23,121 bases of DNA from a virus. The DNA lies in the IMG/VR virus record IMGVR_UViG_3300022198_005865, positions 1 through 23,121 of that record, one strand, 5' to 3'. The position numbers were made by a program, and so were the translations under genes. Below, one piece after another: positions 1 through 7,513 of the stretch (positions within the stretch are counted from its first letter, which is position 1; every line of letters begins with the position of its first letter). The notes under the pieces were generated by a model that was given only the letters and a program-made list of their open reading frames with translations, ran no database searches and was not told the origin of the DNA.

Positions 1-643
1 CAATATAATCAGTGTAGTTATTTCCATTTTTTACAACTTTAGTTACTTTAAATTTTCCATTGAAGTTGCCATCATCAAAATTTTTAACTTCTATTTCATC
101 GCCTACCTCTAATCCTAGAATTGCTTGTCGTAGGTATGTTTTTACGGTAGAGTCGGTTTCGATATAAAAGAATAATCCAAAAGAAGTTTCTATGCCAGAA
201 ATAAAGTTACCATTGGATCCCCAAGAATCATTGATTATGATGCCTTCTTTTAATAGTATGTCACCAGAAGAAGTTTTTAATTCTTTTGTTTCATAGTGGT
301 GAATACCGTTATAAAGATTATCATAAGATCCATATCTTTCTAATAATATTTTATCAAAAGCAGTTTGTGGTAATGGCCATTCTGTTTGGATATTTAAGAT
401 GTTATTAGATAGCAATATCAACCAGTCTAATCTCTCATCGCCATATATTTTAAATGCTACATTATCTGGTCTTTCATCTCCAATAATTTTATATTTTGTA
501 AAATATTGCAAGTCGCCGAATATATCTTCACGAATTTTCCCTCTTTTGAAGAGATTTTTTACTGTGATGTAATCTGATATTTTTGCGCCTGGTAGGCGAC
601 TCACATAATCAAAATTTGGAATATCTCTGAAGTATAGTGACAT
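1..643 (-). CDS. gp53: Baseplate wedge protein gp53 (partial, 3' end outside window)
   Basis: The frame opens at ATG 643 and stays open to the left edge (214 codons), so the C-terminus is missing. The protein begins MSLYFRDIPNFDYVSRLPG and contains a segment around residues 40-90 (FGDLQYFTKYKI, then GDERPDNVAFKIYGDERLDWLILLSNN) that is typical of T4-type gp53. T4 gp53 is about 196 aa and joins the wedges during baseplate assembly; this version is already longer. It starts 1 nt after the gp48 stop, so the two are probably co-translated as the last visible genes of the leftward late operon. The sequence shows the frame and the gp53-like N-terminal half; the wedge role is inferred from the family. 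Confidence 0.88.
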   Translation of the reverse strand, partial: MSLYFRDIPNFDYVSRLPGAKISDYITVKNLFKRGKIREDIFGDLQYFTKYKIIGDERPDNVAFKIYGDERLDWLILLSNNILNIQTEWPLPQTAFDKILLERYGSYDNLYNGIHHYETKELKTSSGDILLKEGIIINDSWGSNGNFISGIETSFGLFFYIETDSTVKTYLRQAILGLEVGDEIEVKNFDDGNFNGKFKVTKVVKNGNNYTDYI

Positions 644-644
644 A

Positions 645-1994
645 TTAGTAACCTATTGAATCTTCTGCTATTGCTATTGCTTCGTAGTCATCATAATATA
701 TTGGATCCAATTCAGTAAATGACATGGATAGTTCATATGAAGTCATAGTACCTGCTACATCATTATATGTCATGTATGTATTAGAAGGTGTATAATTTAC
801 TGTAAAATTTCTTAATGCGCAGGTTTTAAATAAATTTAGTGACTTGTGGGTGTCAACTTTTTTTGTTTTTATGTCATCTCCTCTAATGTATTTTATATCG
901 AATACATTTGGAGTTTCTAAAAATAGATTTCCAGTACTTCTTTGGACAGCCATATATTGTTTAAATACTCTAATAATTTTTCTTACTACTGTTCCTTCTT
1001 TTTCTGTTCTTGGAGTTAGCTTAAAATTAAAGGTGAAATTTCTAAGATCTGGTGATTCGAACAATAAAGTTAAATTTGGATTTGTTACTGCACCACCTGT
1101 TCTAGATAATAAATTAGTGTTTGAACTAATTGCCATTTTTGCCAAATAATTTTGAACTGCAGTAACTATTTCTGGAGTTATTTTATCTTGTGGTGCTATG
1201 GTTTGGCCAAATTTATTTGCCATGTCTTCTAGATAATTGCTTCCAGCATTCATTCCACTTAAGCTAATATTTGCTCCCATCATTTCTAATATCCCAAGTT
1301 TCGAATCTCCCCAAGAAACGGTGTTTGTATCTGTTATATTTGGTTGTATGGGAAGAATTATTGTACCTCTTGAATCTTTGTATTCACCTCTTGGGTCAAA
1401 CAGAAGATTGTTACTGGATAGTTTCTGTGAAATGTATTCAAAAATTTTAAATTGTATGAAATCTTGTCCATTTTTTTCTATTTTTTCTGGATATATAAGA
1501 GTACCAAAATCTTTTGTTTTTTTTATATCTATTTGTTCTGGTAAAGCTGCTGTATTTAAATCAGTGGGAGGTGGTTCGTCATCATTGTTATTGCTTACCC
1601 CAGGACCTATCTGTGCATTTGGATTATTTCTATTATATGCATCTACTTTGGCCAATATTGTAGAATTAATTTGCGATTGGACTGTAGTAGTAGTTGCACC
1701 AGTCCAACCGCCACGCCGATTAGCTAGTGCTTGTAGGCTGTCATATATTTGTGGATTTTGAGTGCCATCTAAAACCCTATACACTATTTGCCCATCAGTT
1801 CTTATTACAAACTCAAGATTTTTTATATTCAGATCAGTTGAACTAGTATTGGGAAAAGCCTTAACGAATCCTGATGGATTACTTGCCGTTATTGTTGTTA
1901 GTACATTTTTCCCATCTTCATCGTTATATGCAGAACTTACAACACCAATGCCAGTTCCTATATTTGGCGTTGAAATTTGCCAGGTATAATCCAT
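645..1994 (-). CDS. gp48: Baseplate tail tube cap protein gp48
   Basis: A 449-aa protein beginning MDYTWQISTPNIGTG. The C-terminal third (about 310-445) has the tube-like signature of T4 gp48/gp54: LRNFTFNFKLTPRTEKEG, then FKTCALRNFTVNYTPSNTY and a final SYELSMSFTELDPIYYDDY. In T4, gp48 (about 364 aa) sits on the hub and, with gp54, forms the platform on which the tube polymerises. The extra length here lies mostly in an N-terminal or middle insertion that includes an acidic, proline-rich stretch near residues 136-146. The ATG at 1994 is preceded by a strong AGGGGG ribosome-binding site, about 8 nt upstream, and overlaps the stop of a mini-ORF as TGATG. Family assignment is from motif recognition; the function is from T4. 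Confidence 0.87.
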   Translation of the reverse strand: MDYTWQISTPNIGTGIGVVSSAYNDEDGKNVLTTITASNPSGFVKAFPNTSSTDLNIKNLEFVIRTDGQIVYRVLDGTQNPQIYDSLQALANRRGGWTGATTTTVQSQINSTILAKVDAYNRNNPNAQIGPGVSNNNDDEPPPTDLNTAALPEQIDIKKTKDFGTLIYPEKIEKNGQDFIQFKIFEYISQKLSSNNLLFDPRGEYKDSRGTIILPIQPNITDTNTVSWGDSKLGILEMMGANISLSGMNAGSNYLEDMANKFGQTIAPQDKITPEIVTAVQNYLAKMAISSNTNLLSRTGGAVTNPNLTLLFESPDLRNFTFNFKLTPRTEKEGTVVRKIIRVFKQYMAVQRSTGNLFLETPNVFDIKYIRGDDIKTKKVDTHKSLNLFKTCALRNFTVNYTPSNTYMTYNDVAGTMTSYELSMSFTELDPIYYDDYEAIAIAEDSIGY

Positions 1995-2056
1995 CAGAAA
2001 TCCCCCTCAAATGTAAGAGGATCAATCATCTCAATTTTTTGTAGAGTATGAGACAT
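1994..2056 (-). CDS. Possible 20-aa mini-ORF or leader coupled to gp48
   Basis: An ATG at 2056 opens a 20-codon frame (begins MSHTLQKIEMIDPL) that ends in TGA overlapping the gp48 start codon as TGATG. Its last codons carry the AGGGGG ribosome-binding site of gp48. A late-promoter-like GATAAATA lies about 20 nt upstream of its start. It could be a real micro-protein, a leader that couples translation into gp48, or a chance frame. I do not recognise it, and its own ribosome-binding site is weak. Confidence 0.33.
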   Translation of the reverse strand: MSHTLQKIEMIDPLTFEGDF

Positions 2057-2075
2057 TTATATTATTTTTTATATC

Positions 2076-2083
2076 TATTTATC
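2076..2083 (-). promoter_or_regulatory. Putative T4-type late promoter (GATAAATA) before gp48
   Basis: Read leftward the sequence is GATAAATA, 7 of 8 matches to the T4 late promoter TATAAATA. It overlaps the TAA stop of the 202-aa gene and would start a transcript about 12-15 nt before the mini-ORF and gp48. AT-rich background makes chance matches possible. Confidence 0.4.
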
Positions 2084-2687
2084 GTTTAGAAATCAATACT
2101 GGATAAAAAGAAGGTACCCTCAAAACATATTCTAATTCTTGTGGCTTTATTCTATAAAACATCGATTGTATTCTAGAATAATTATAAGTTCTTATTGGAC
2201 TTTCGATGTATTCTGGTCTTCTTTGCCAATGGTAATTTACTCCTTTGTAATAATTATTTTCTTTAGATGTGATTAGACTTACTGGGTGGACATCATACCA
2301 TTTTCCTTGAGTAATTCCAATGTATTTGAAAGTGTAAATTTTTCCAACTTCTATTGTTTCTTCTGTTCTTCCCATTCTAGCAAGAATATCTACCAGAGCA
2401 TTATAGTAAAAATTTGGAGATTTATTTTTGGGTAAGTTATCGATTAAATTTTTGAAACTATAAAATTCTTCTTTTTGTCTTTCTAAATCTCTTTTTCTTT
2501 TTTGTAGTTGTTCATATACATATACTTTTGCATTTTCTTTTTTTAATTTTTGTTCTTCAAATATTATTTCCTGTTCTTCTCTTTGTAGTTTTCTTTCCGT
2601 TGCTTTTCCCAGAGTAGAAAACCAAGTTCTAACTGTACCAAATATAGTCCACAATCTTCTTGCTTGATTACTTAAAGGTTTAAACAT
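2079..2687 (-). CDS. Conserved-type structural/head-associated protein of unknown function
   Basis: A 202-aa protein I cannot assign firmly. Residues about 25-80 are highly charged, rich in E, K, Q and R, and predicted coiled-coil. The C-terminal half (about 112-200) is aromatic-rich and looks folded (GKIYTFKYIGITQGKWYDVH, then YYKGVNYHW). It lies 1 nt after the stop of gp4 and upstream of gp48 and gp53. In T4, gene 2 (DNA end protector), gene 4 and gene 53 are neighbours, so a gp2-like or head-completion role is a possible positional guess, but I see no diagnostic motif. A virion or assembly role in the late operon is likely. Start ATG 2687 has GGGA about 8 nt upstream. Confidence 0.75.
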   Translation of the reverse strand: MFKPLSNQARRLWTIFGTVRTWFSTLGKATERKLQREEQEIIFEEQKLKKENAKVYVYEQLQKRKRDLERQKEEFYSFKNLIDNLPKNKSPNFYYNALVDILARMGRTEETIEVGKIYTFKYIGITQGKWYDVHPVSLITSKENNYYKGVNYHWQRRPEYIESPIRTYNYSRIQSMFYRIKPQELEYVLRVPSFYPVLISKR

Positions 2688-2688
2688 T

Positions 2689-3135
2689 TTAGATTCCCAA
2701 TTCCCTTTCGGTGATTATTTTGAATACTATTCCGTTTTCATGGCAAAATTTTTCTGCTGCTTCCCATTTAGCTTGATTTATTTGGTATGTTTTCATTTCG
2801 TTCAACCAAGTTTTTGTTTTCTTTTTTGGTGTTGGGTTTGGTGGAATAGTTTGTCGTTTTGGCTTTATTTCTATGAGATATTTTTTTATTTCTCCATTTG
2901 ATTCTTTTATTTTTATGAATAAGTCTGGAAAATAACGATGCACTTTTCCAGTAATTGGATTCCTATATGGCACCCAACCTTCTTCCGATCCCCAAGAAAT
3001 AATACTTTCTGATAAATCACACCATTTAAATGCTCTCAATTCATAAGAGGAACGATATACAATTTGAGCTGGATTTCCAGAATATTTTTTTGGATTTATT
3101 GGAGAGTAAAATCCTTGTATATAATTCTTAGGCAC
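2689..3135 (-). CDS. gp4: Head completion protein gp4 (endonuclease-like fold)
   Basis: Related to T4 gp4, a 150-aa protein needed to complete filled heads before tail joining. Typical features are an INPKKYSGNPAQIVYRSSYE segment near the N-terminus, a GSEEGWVPYRNPITGKVHRY segment, and a PD-(D/E)xK-like pattern of D71 (in HRYFPD) and E89-x-K91 (in IEIKPK), followed by a basic stretch. The C-terminus is ERELGI. The frame also opens at TTG 3150, five codons further up. I prefer GTG 3135 (148 aa) because it matches the T4 length, and because the late promoter at 3164-3171 would leave only about 8 nt of leader before TTG but about 23 nt before GTG. No in-frame ATG exists near the start. Nuclease activity is inferred from residues only. 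Confidence 0.88.
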   Translation of the reverse strand: MPKNYIQGFYSPINPKKYSGNPAQIVYRSSYELRAFKWCDLSESIISWGSEEGWVPYRNPITGKVHRYFPDLFIKIKESNGEIKKYLIEIKPKRQTIPPNPTPKKKTKTWLNEMKTYQINQAKWEAAEKFCHENGIVFKIITERELGI

Positions 3136-3137
3136 TC

Positions 3138-3145
3138 TATAAATA
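3138..3145 (+). promoter_or_regulatory. T4-type late promoter (TATAAATA) for gp54
   Basis: An exact TATAAATA, the T4 late -10 element recognised by gp55-type sigma with the sliding clamp. If spacing follows T4, transcription starts about 6 nt downstream, giving a leader of roughly 22 nt before gp54. It lies at the gp4 start region, facing right. Confidence 0.72.
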
Positions 3146-3163
3146 ATCAATAGACATTAAAAA

Positions 3164-3171
3164 TATTTATA
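3164..3171 (-). promoter_or_regulatory. T4-type late promoter (TATAAATA) for the gp4-gp53 operon
   Basis: Read leftward the sequence is an exact TATAAATA, just before the gp54 start codon on the other strand. It would drive gp4, the 202-aa gene, gp48 and gp53. With T4-like spacing the start is near 3158, leaving a leader of about 23 nt before the GTG start of gp4. Confidence 0.72.
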
Positions 3172-3172
3172 G

Positions 3173-4036
3173 ATGGCAGAGAATAGACATCAACCTGCTT
3201 TCAATTCGCCTCAGTCAATGAGCACCATAAAGACAAAGCTATTAAGACCAGCTTTGACTTCCCATTTTTCTTGTGAATTTTTACCCCCACCTTCTGTTTC
3301 TGGTGGGTGGACCACAGATAAGAGGATAGCATTTGGTGAAGGTAATAAGAATTTTGACAAGGGTTTAATTTATTTGTCTTGTTGTGATGCCACAATGCCT
3401 GGGTCCACATTCTATACTCATGATGTAATGGATTATACTGGAGTTACAGAAAAAATTCCATATAGAAGAGTATATGATGATCGTGCTGATTTTACTTTTT
3501 ATGTAGATGGAGAATATGAAGTTATTAAATATTTTGAATTTTGGATGCAATATATTGCAAATGAACAATATACAAAAGATTATAATAACCAAAAATTTAT
3601 TAAATCCGAGTACTCTTATAGGATGGCATACCCAGATGGAACTGGAAAAGCCAATGATGTATCGAGAGGATATAGAACGGATATCCATTTGACTAAATTT
3701 GAAAGAGATTATGGTGGATTATCTGGGGACAACTCTGGAAAATCTTTAACATACAAATACATTGATGCATATCCAATATCAATTATGTCAATGCCTGTTA
3801 GTTATGAATCTTCTCAACTATTAAAATGTACTATATCATTTGCATATACTAGGTACATATTATTACCAAGTGCAATTGATACTATAGATAAACCAAACCC
3901 AAAACCACAAGAGTCTAGTGCGAATGGTCCTGCCAGCGCCGCCCCAACTAGTGCCACTAATAGTGTTACTAATGGTCCTGCTAATGGTTCTAATAATAGG
4001 ACTATTAATAGAGTAAATTTATATTCCGGTAGCTAA
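3173..4036 (+). CDS. gp54: Baseplate tail tube initiator gp54
   Basis: A 287-aa protein of the gp54/tail-tube fold family. Diagnostic stretches are KIPYRRVYDDRADFTFYVDG (about 103-122), then HLTKFERDYGG, YKYIDAYPISIMSMPVSYES and LLKCTISFAYTRYI (about 190-230). T4 gp54 (about 320 aa) binds the baseplate on top of the hub and starts polymerisation of the gp19 tube. After residue 235 the tail is low-complexity, rich in S, N, A, T and P, and is probably disordered. It is the first rightward gene; the perfect late promoter at 3138 lies 27 nt upstream. There is no clear Shine-Dalgarno sequence. A tube-protein paralogue is the main alternative, but length and context next to gp26 favour gp54. Confidence 0.86.
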   Translation: MAENRHQPAFNSPQSMSTIKTKLLRPALTSHFSCEFLPPPSVSGGWTTDKRIAFGEGNKNFDKGLIYLSCCDATMPGSTFYTHDVMDYTGVTEKIPYRRVYDDRADFTFYVDGEYEVIKYFEFWMQYIANEQYTKDYNNQKFIKSEYSYRMAYPDGTGKANDVSRGYRTDIHLTKFERDYGGLSGDNSGKSLTYKYIDAYPISIMSMPVSYESSQLLKCTISFAYTRYILLPSAIDTIDKPNPKPQESSANGPASAAPTSATNSVTNGPANGSNNRTINRVNLYSGS

Positions 4037-4083
4037 TATCTTTAAAGAATATACTATTGGTGGATATACATTCGAACTTTAAG

Positions 4084-4091
4084 AATAAATA
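4084..4091 (+). promoter_or_regulatory. Putative late promoter (AATAAATA) for gp26 and following genes
   Basis: AATAAATA matches TATAAATA at 7 of 8 positions and lies in the 85-nt gap between gp54 and gp26, about 30 nt before the gp26 ATG. The gap holds nothing else I can identify; I see no convincing terminator hairpin with a T-run. Confidence 0.5.
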
Positions 4092-4121
4092 ATCAAACGA
4101 ATTTAATATTATTCATTTAAT

Positions 4122-4841
4122 ATGCCTTTACCAAAAATTGCTACACCAGTCTTCGAATTGGATTTACCGTCAACTGGACAAACAATCAAGTACAGACCAT
4201 TTTTAGTAAAAGAAGAAAAACTTTTATTGCTCGCATTAGAATCAGAAGATACAAAACAAATTACTACTGCAATTAAGACAGTAATTAAAAATTGTATAGA
4301 AACTAGAGGAATAAAGGTAGAAGCTCTTCCTACATTTGATATTGAATATTTGTTTTTAAATATTCGTTCGAAATCAGTTGGGGAAGAAGTGGAATTATCT
4401 ATTATATGTCCAGATGATGGAGAGACTGCAGTTCCAGTTAAAATTGATATCGATGATATTCATATTCATAAAAATGAAAATCATACAAATAAAATTAAAG
4501 TAGATGATTCAATTATGATGGAAATGAGATACCCATCTTTGGATCAATTTATTAAAAATAATTTTGATTTTTCCGGTCAAAATGCAACCGAACAATCATT
4601 TGAAATGATTGCCGATTGTGTGGATAAAATTTATACTGAGGAAGAAGTTTGGACTTCATCTGATGTAACCAAAAAAGAAATAGTGGAATTTTTAGATCAA
4701 ATGAATTCATCTCAATTTAAACAGATTGAGACTTTCTTTGAGACTATGCCAAAATTATCCCATACAGTAAAAGTAAAAAATCCAAATACAAAAGTTGAAT
4801 CAGAAGTTGTTCTTGAAGGGTTATCTAGTTTTTTCGCATAG
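4122..4841 (+). CDS. gp26: Baseplate hub protein gp26
   Basis: A 239-aa member of the T4 gp26 / T4-type baseplate family (T4 gp26 is 208 aa). It begins MPLPKIATPVFELDLPSTGQ, then has IKYRPFLVKEEKLLLLALES, CIETRGIKVEALPTFDIEYL with FLNIRSKSVGEE, and a C-terminal helical part (SLDQFIKNNF, then FLDQMNSSQFKQIETFFETM). In T4, gp26 is part of the central hub. It starts a unit with the 55-aa gene and the two giant tape-measure-like genes. The last sense codons, AGT TTT TTC GCA before TAG, contain a T TTT TTC slippery heptamer (separate entry), so a fraction of ribosomes may extend the protein to 299 aa by reading into the next gene. Confidence 0.88.
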   Translation: MPLPKIATPVFELDLPSTGQTIKYRPFLVKEEKLLLLALESEDTKQITTAIKTVIKNCIETRGIKVEALPTFDIEYLFLNIRSKSVGEEVELSIICPDDGETAVPVKIDIDDIHIHKNENHTNKIKVDDSIMMEMRYPSLDQFIKNNFDFSGQNATEQSFEMIADCVDKIYTEEEVWTSSDVTKKEIVEFLDQMNSSQFKQIETFFETMPKLSHTVKVKNPNTKVESEVVLEGLSSFFA

Positions 4842-4860
4842 GTCTTTGCCATATGGACCT
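4829..4860 (+). promoter_or_regulatory. Putative programmed -1 ribosomal frameshift site (heptamer plus hairpin)
   Basis: Bases 4829-4835 are T TTT TTC in the gp26 frame, a canonical X XXY YYZ heptamer, two codons before the gp26 stop at 4839-4841. After a 4-nt spacer, AGGTCT (4840-4845) can pair with GGACCT (4855-4860): five Watson-Crick pairs plus one G-U, with a 9-nt loop. After a -1 slip the frame reads six codons (RIGLCH) and joins the ATG of the 55-aa gene at 4853 without a stop. The predicted fusion is 299 aa. Slipping itself is inferred; the stem is short. Confidence 0.6.
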
Positions 4861-5020
4861 TGAGAATTACTTTAAGTTAAATTTTGCTCTCATGCAATAT
4901 CATAAATATTCATTAACTGAGATTGAAAATTTGATGCCATGGGAGAGAGATATCTATGTGGCACTCTTAAATCAACATTTGGAAGAAGAAGAAGCAAAAT
5001 TAAAGAAGGCGTCGCTTTAA
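4853..5020 (+). CDS. gp51: Small hub/tail assembly protein in the gene 51 position
   Basis: A 55-aa protein (starts MDLENYFKLNFALMQYHKYS, ends KLKKASL) with a helix-rich, acidic C-terminus and a central LMPWERDIYVALLNQ segment that resembles the C-terminal part of tail assembly chaperones and of small gp51-like proteins in marine T4-like phages. In T4, gene 51 follows gene 26 and acts as a hub assembly factor, but T4 gp51 is much longer, so the symbol rests on position and general likeness. It lies in the -1 frame relative to gp26 and can be reached by the frameshift described at 4829, or by its own ATG with AGG 11 nt upstream. It ends 5 nt before the next gene. Confidence 0.8.
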   Translation: MDLENYFKLNFALMQYHKYSLTEIENLMPWERDIYVALLNQHLEEEEAKLKKASL

Positions 5021-5025
5021 GATAA

Positions 5026-7512
5026 ATGGCAAAAAAATGGTCTATTGCTAGCATTAAATTTCCTAGAAATAGGCCAAAAAATCAGGCTATAATTTTTGCT
5101 AGAAACTTAGGTATCAATGAAGCAGCTGACCCTGAACTATATTATTATGTCATAAAATGGTATGTAGAAACGAATACAGGAGACGAGTTTCCAATATCAG
5201 AAAATGAATATGACGAATTTGAAGAGGATTCTTTAGAGGGAGATTTTGGAAAAATTCATGATAAAGTATTAAAAGAAATAGAAGCATATCAAAAAGAACA
5301 GAAGAAAAATAAAAAACCAACCGCATCAAAAAGACCTCCAAAAGCACCAACTAAAAAATCACCTACACGACAAAGACAAAGAAAATCAACTGCTAATAAA
5401 AATCAAAACCCAATTTCGGAAGTATCTTCGTCCACAAATGTAGATACTCAGAACAAAGAAACCTGTTGCGAAGATATAAAAGATAAAATAGAAGATCTTT
5501 TAGGTGAAATAAAAAGAGGAGCAATCCAATTACAGAAAAAAGAACCTGGTCCAAGGACAAGACCAACTTCAAGGTCAGCAAGTACCTTTGTGAGTCCTTC
5601 TAATTTTAGGACTAGGAATGTAAGAATCGCTAGAACAACACTAGAAAGATCTCGTGCAGTAATCGATAATGGTGGGGGCGGAGGAAATAATGGAAGAGTT
5701 GGTGGCGGTGGTGGCGGTGGTGGATCAAACGATCCAATGGTGCAAATATTATTGAAAATACAAAAATCAGTAGATAATATATTAGCTGTTCTTTCAGCGC
5801 AGAGAGCAACGACCATAAAAACACAAAGAGTTGAGAGAATAACACAAGAGCAAAATAAAAGAAAAGAAGCAGAAAATCAATTAGAGTCTTCTGCGAAAAA
5901 AACATATGATTCATTTCAAAAAGTGATGTCTCCTGTAAAAGGAATATTGGATCGCATTTTTGATTTTATATTTTATACTTTACTCGGAAAAGCTTTCACT
6001 GAATTAGTTAAATGGATATCTGACCCAAAAAATAAGAAAAAAATAGAATCTTTAAAGAGATTTTTTAAAGATTGGTGGCCAGCGATTCTTGGCACATTCA
6101 TATTATTTGGAACAAGATTTGGTAAATTCATACGATCTACAGTAGGATTAGCAATAAATCTTACAAAATATATTCGTGCAATTGGTATACCAGGAATATT
6201 GAAGTTATTAAAGACCTTTGGAGTTCGTTCTTTATATGCTGGAGCAGCAGTTGCTGCAGCATACGGTGGATATCAATTATTAAAACCAAAAAATGAATCA
6301 GAAAAAATAAAACAACCAAAACCACAACAACAAAATAGTCCAGAAGAAAAAAAGATAAAACCACAACCGCTGCCGCCTTCTTATGCGTTCAATAGAGGTG
6401 GTATAATTCCTCAACGAAATTCTACTCCAATAGAAAAGATTGCTTTGGATGGAAGTCAACAAATCACTAGTAATTCTGGATTGGATATCACTGGTGCTGG
6501 ACCTGATACTCAATTAGTTGCAGCCAGACCAGGTGAAATTGTTGTAACCCCAGAAGATGCAAAGGACATTCAAAATAAAACTGGATTGAATTTATATCAA
6601 TTTGTGGCAGGAAGAAAGCCAAAATATGCCAACAACATTCAGATGGCAAAAGATGGAGGTATTGTTGGTGGTGGTAAATTAAGCGCAGCCGATTATAATT
6701 CTCTACTCGCCATTTCAGCACTAGAAGATGATACAGCACAAGGCAGAGCAGATGTTGCACAATCAATTTATAATCGATTACAAGCAGCAAATAATTATGG
6801 TGCAAATTTTTACCAGAAAAAAGATACAATAAAAGATATTATCATTGCTAAAGATCAATATCAACCAGTATTTGGTAATATTTCAGACTGGAAAAACATT
6901 GTAGACAGAAAAACTGCTGCACTTGCGGTGATGAATTCTACAAAAGGAAAAAAATATAATTGGAATATGCAGGAAGCTTTAAGGCAAATGTCTGACACAG
7001 AAAAAGCCCTGAAAAATATAAAGCTACAACAACAAGCGCAAAACTTTATTGGCACTAGAACTGCATTTCGCGGAAAAAGTGAACAGCCCTATATGAGACC
7101 AGACAAAGGAGATATACTAAGAAATAAAGATTCTAATTTCTTTATCCATGAAGGAAACTATGGAAATAAACCTGCGCCAATTCCAGCTCAATTCCAGGCA
7201 CCACCTCCACCAAAACCAAAACCAAAACCCCAAGGATTCTTAGAGCCTTTGTGGAATAATATTCTAAGATTTACTGGACTTAAAACCTCTGATGCATCAC
7301 TGGCTCCAGTTACTCCAAATGTAAGGCAACCTGGAAAACGAGTTCAAGGTAAAGGTAATTTTACCATCACAGAATTGCCACCAGTAATGGTTTCTTCCAA
7401 TCAAAATATAGCTCCAGGAGCTAAGAATGGAAGCCAAGTCCCTGCACTTTCTCCGATTCCCCCAAATAGAGAAGAAAGAGAAATTACACTTTCTGCATAT
7501 GGGTTGACATAA
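5026..7512 (+). CDS. Tape-measure-like tail protein with SleB-like cell wall hydrolase domain
   Basis: An 828-aa protein. Residues 1-90 are mixed and acidic; 90-215 are basic and low-complexity (K, R, P, S, T); about 214-236 is a Gly run. Residues about 237-300 are coiled-coil (MVQILLKIQKSVDNILAVL). A hydrophobic segment at about 313-331 (FIFYTLLGKAFTELVKW) and another at about 350-370 (WWPAILGTFILFG) could be membrane-active. Residues about 554-712 resemble SleB-type cell wall hydrolases: ALEDDTAQGRADVAQSIYNR, with E567 as candidate catalytic Glu, and DQYQPVF. The C-terminus is Pro-rich. Size, position after gp26/51 and coiled-coil suggest a tape-measure or hub-associated tail protein that helps pierce the wall. 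It is paralogous to the next protein. The domain call is by motif, not by search. Confidence 0.75.
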   Translation: MAKKWSIASIKFPRNRPKNQAIIFARNLGINEAADPELYYYVIKWYVETNTGDEFPISENEYDEFEEDSLEGDFGKIHDKVLKEIEAYQKEQKKNKKPTASKRPPKAPTKKSPTRQRQRKSTANKNQNPISEVSSSTNVDTQNKETCCEDIKDKIEDLLGEIKRGAIQLQKKEPGPRTRPTSRSASTFVSPSNFRTRNVRIARTTLERSRAVIDNGGGGGNNGRVGGGGGGGGSNDPMVQILLKIQKSVDNILAVLSAQRATTIKTQRVERITQEQNKRKEAENQLESSAKKTYDSFQKVMSPVKGILDRIFDFIFYTLLGKAFTELVKWISDPKNKKKIESLKRFFKDWWPAILGTFILFGTRFGKFIRSTVGLAINLTKYIRAIGIPGILKLLKTFGVRSLYAGAAVAAAYGGYQLLKPKNESEKIKQPKPQQQNSPEEKKIKPQPLPPSYAFNRGGIIPQRNSTPIEKIALDGSQQITSNSGLDITGAGPDTQLVAARPGEIVVTPEDAKDIQNKTGLNLYQFVAGRKPKYANNIQMAKDGGIVGGGKLSAADYNSLLAISALEDDTAQGRADVAQSIYNRLQAANNYGANFYQKKDTIKDIIIAKDQYQPVFGNISDWKNIVDRKTAALAVMNSTKGKKYNWNMQEALRQMSDTEKALKNIKLQQQAQNFIGTRTAFRGKSEQPYMRPDKGDILRNKDSNFFIHEGNYGNKPAPIPAQFQAPPPPKPKPKPQGFLEPLWNNILRFTGLKTSDASLAPVTPNVRQPGKRVQGKGNFTITELPPVMVSSNQNIAPGAKNGSQVPALSPIPPNREEREITLSAYGLT

Positions 7513-7513
7513 A

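Noticed and set aside
1237-1761. Long open frame on the plus strand opposite gp48
   Set aside because: Antisense to a clear gp48 frame; its translation is hydrophobic with Cys- and Phe-rich runs typical of a reversed AT-rich gene, with no known motif.
3173-4036. Second tail tube protein (gp19) instead of gp54
   Set aside because: Length near 290 aa, the disordered C-terminal extension and position beside gp26, gp48 and gp4 fit the initiator better than the roughly 160-200-aa tube protein.
4037-4121. Terminator between gp54 and gp26
   Set aside because: CTTTAAAG is self-complementary, but there is no stable stem followed by a T-run.
4849-4856. Palindrome CCATATGG as a regulatory operator
   Set aside because: An 8-bp palindrome is expected by chance, and it lies within the loop and stem of the better supported frameshift hairpin.
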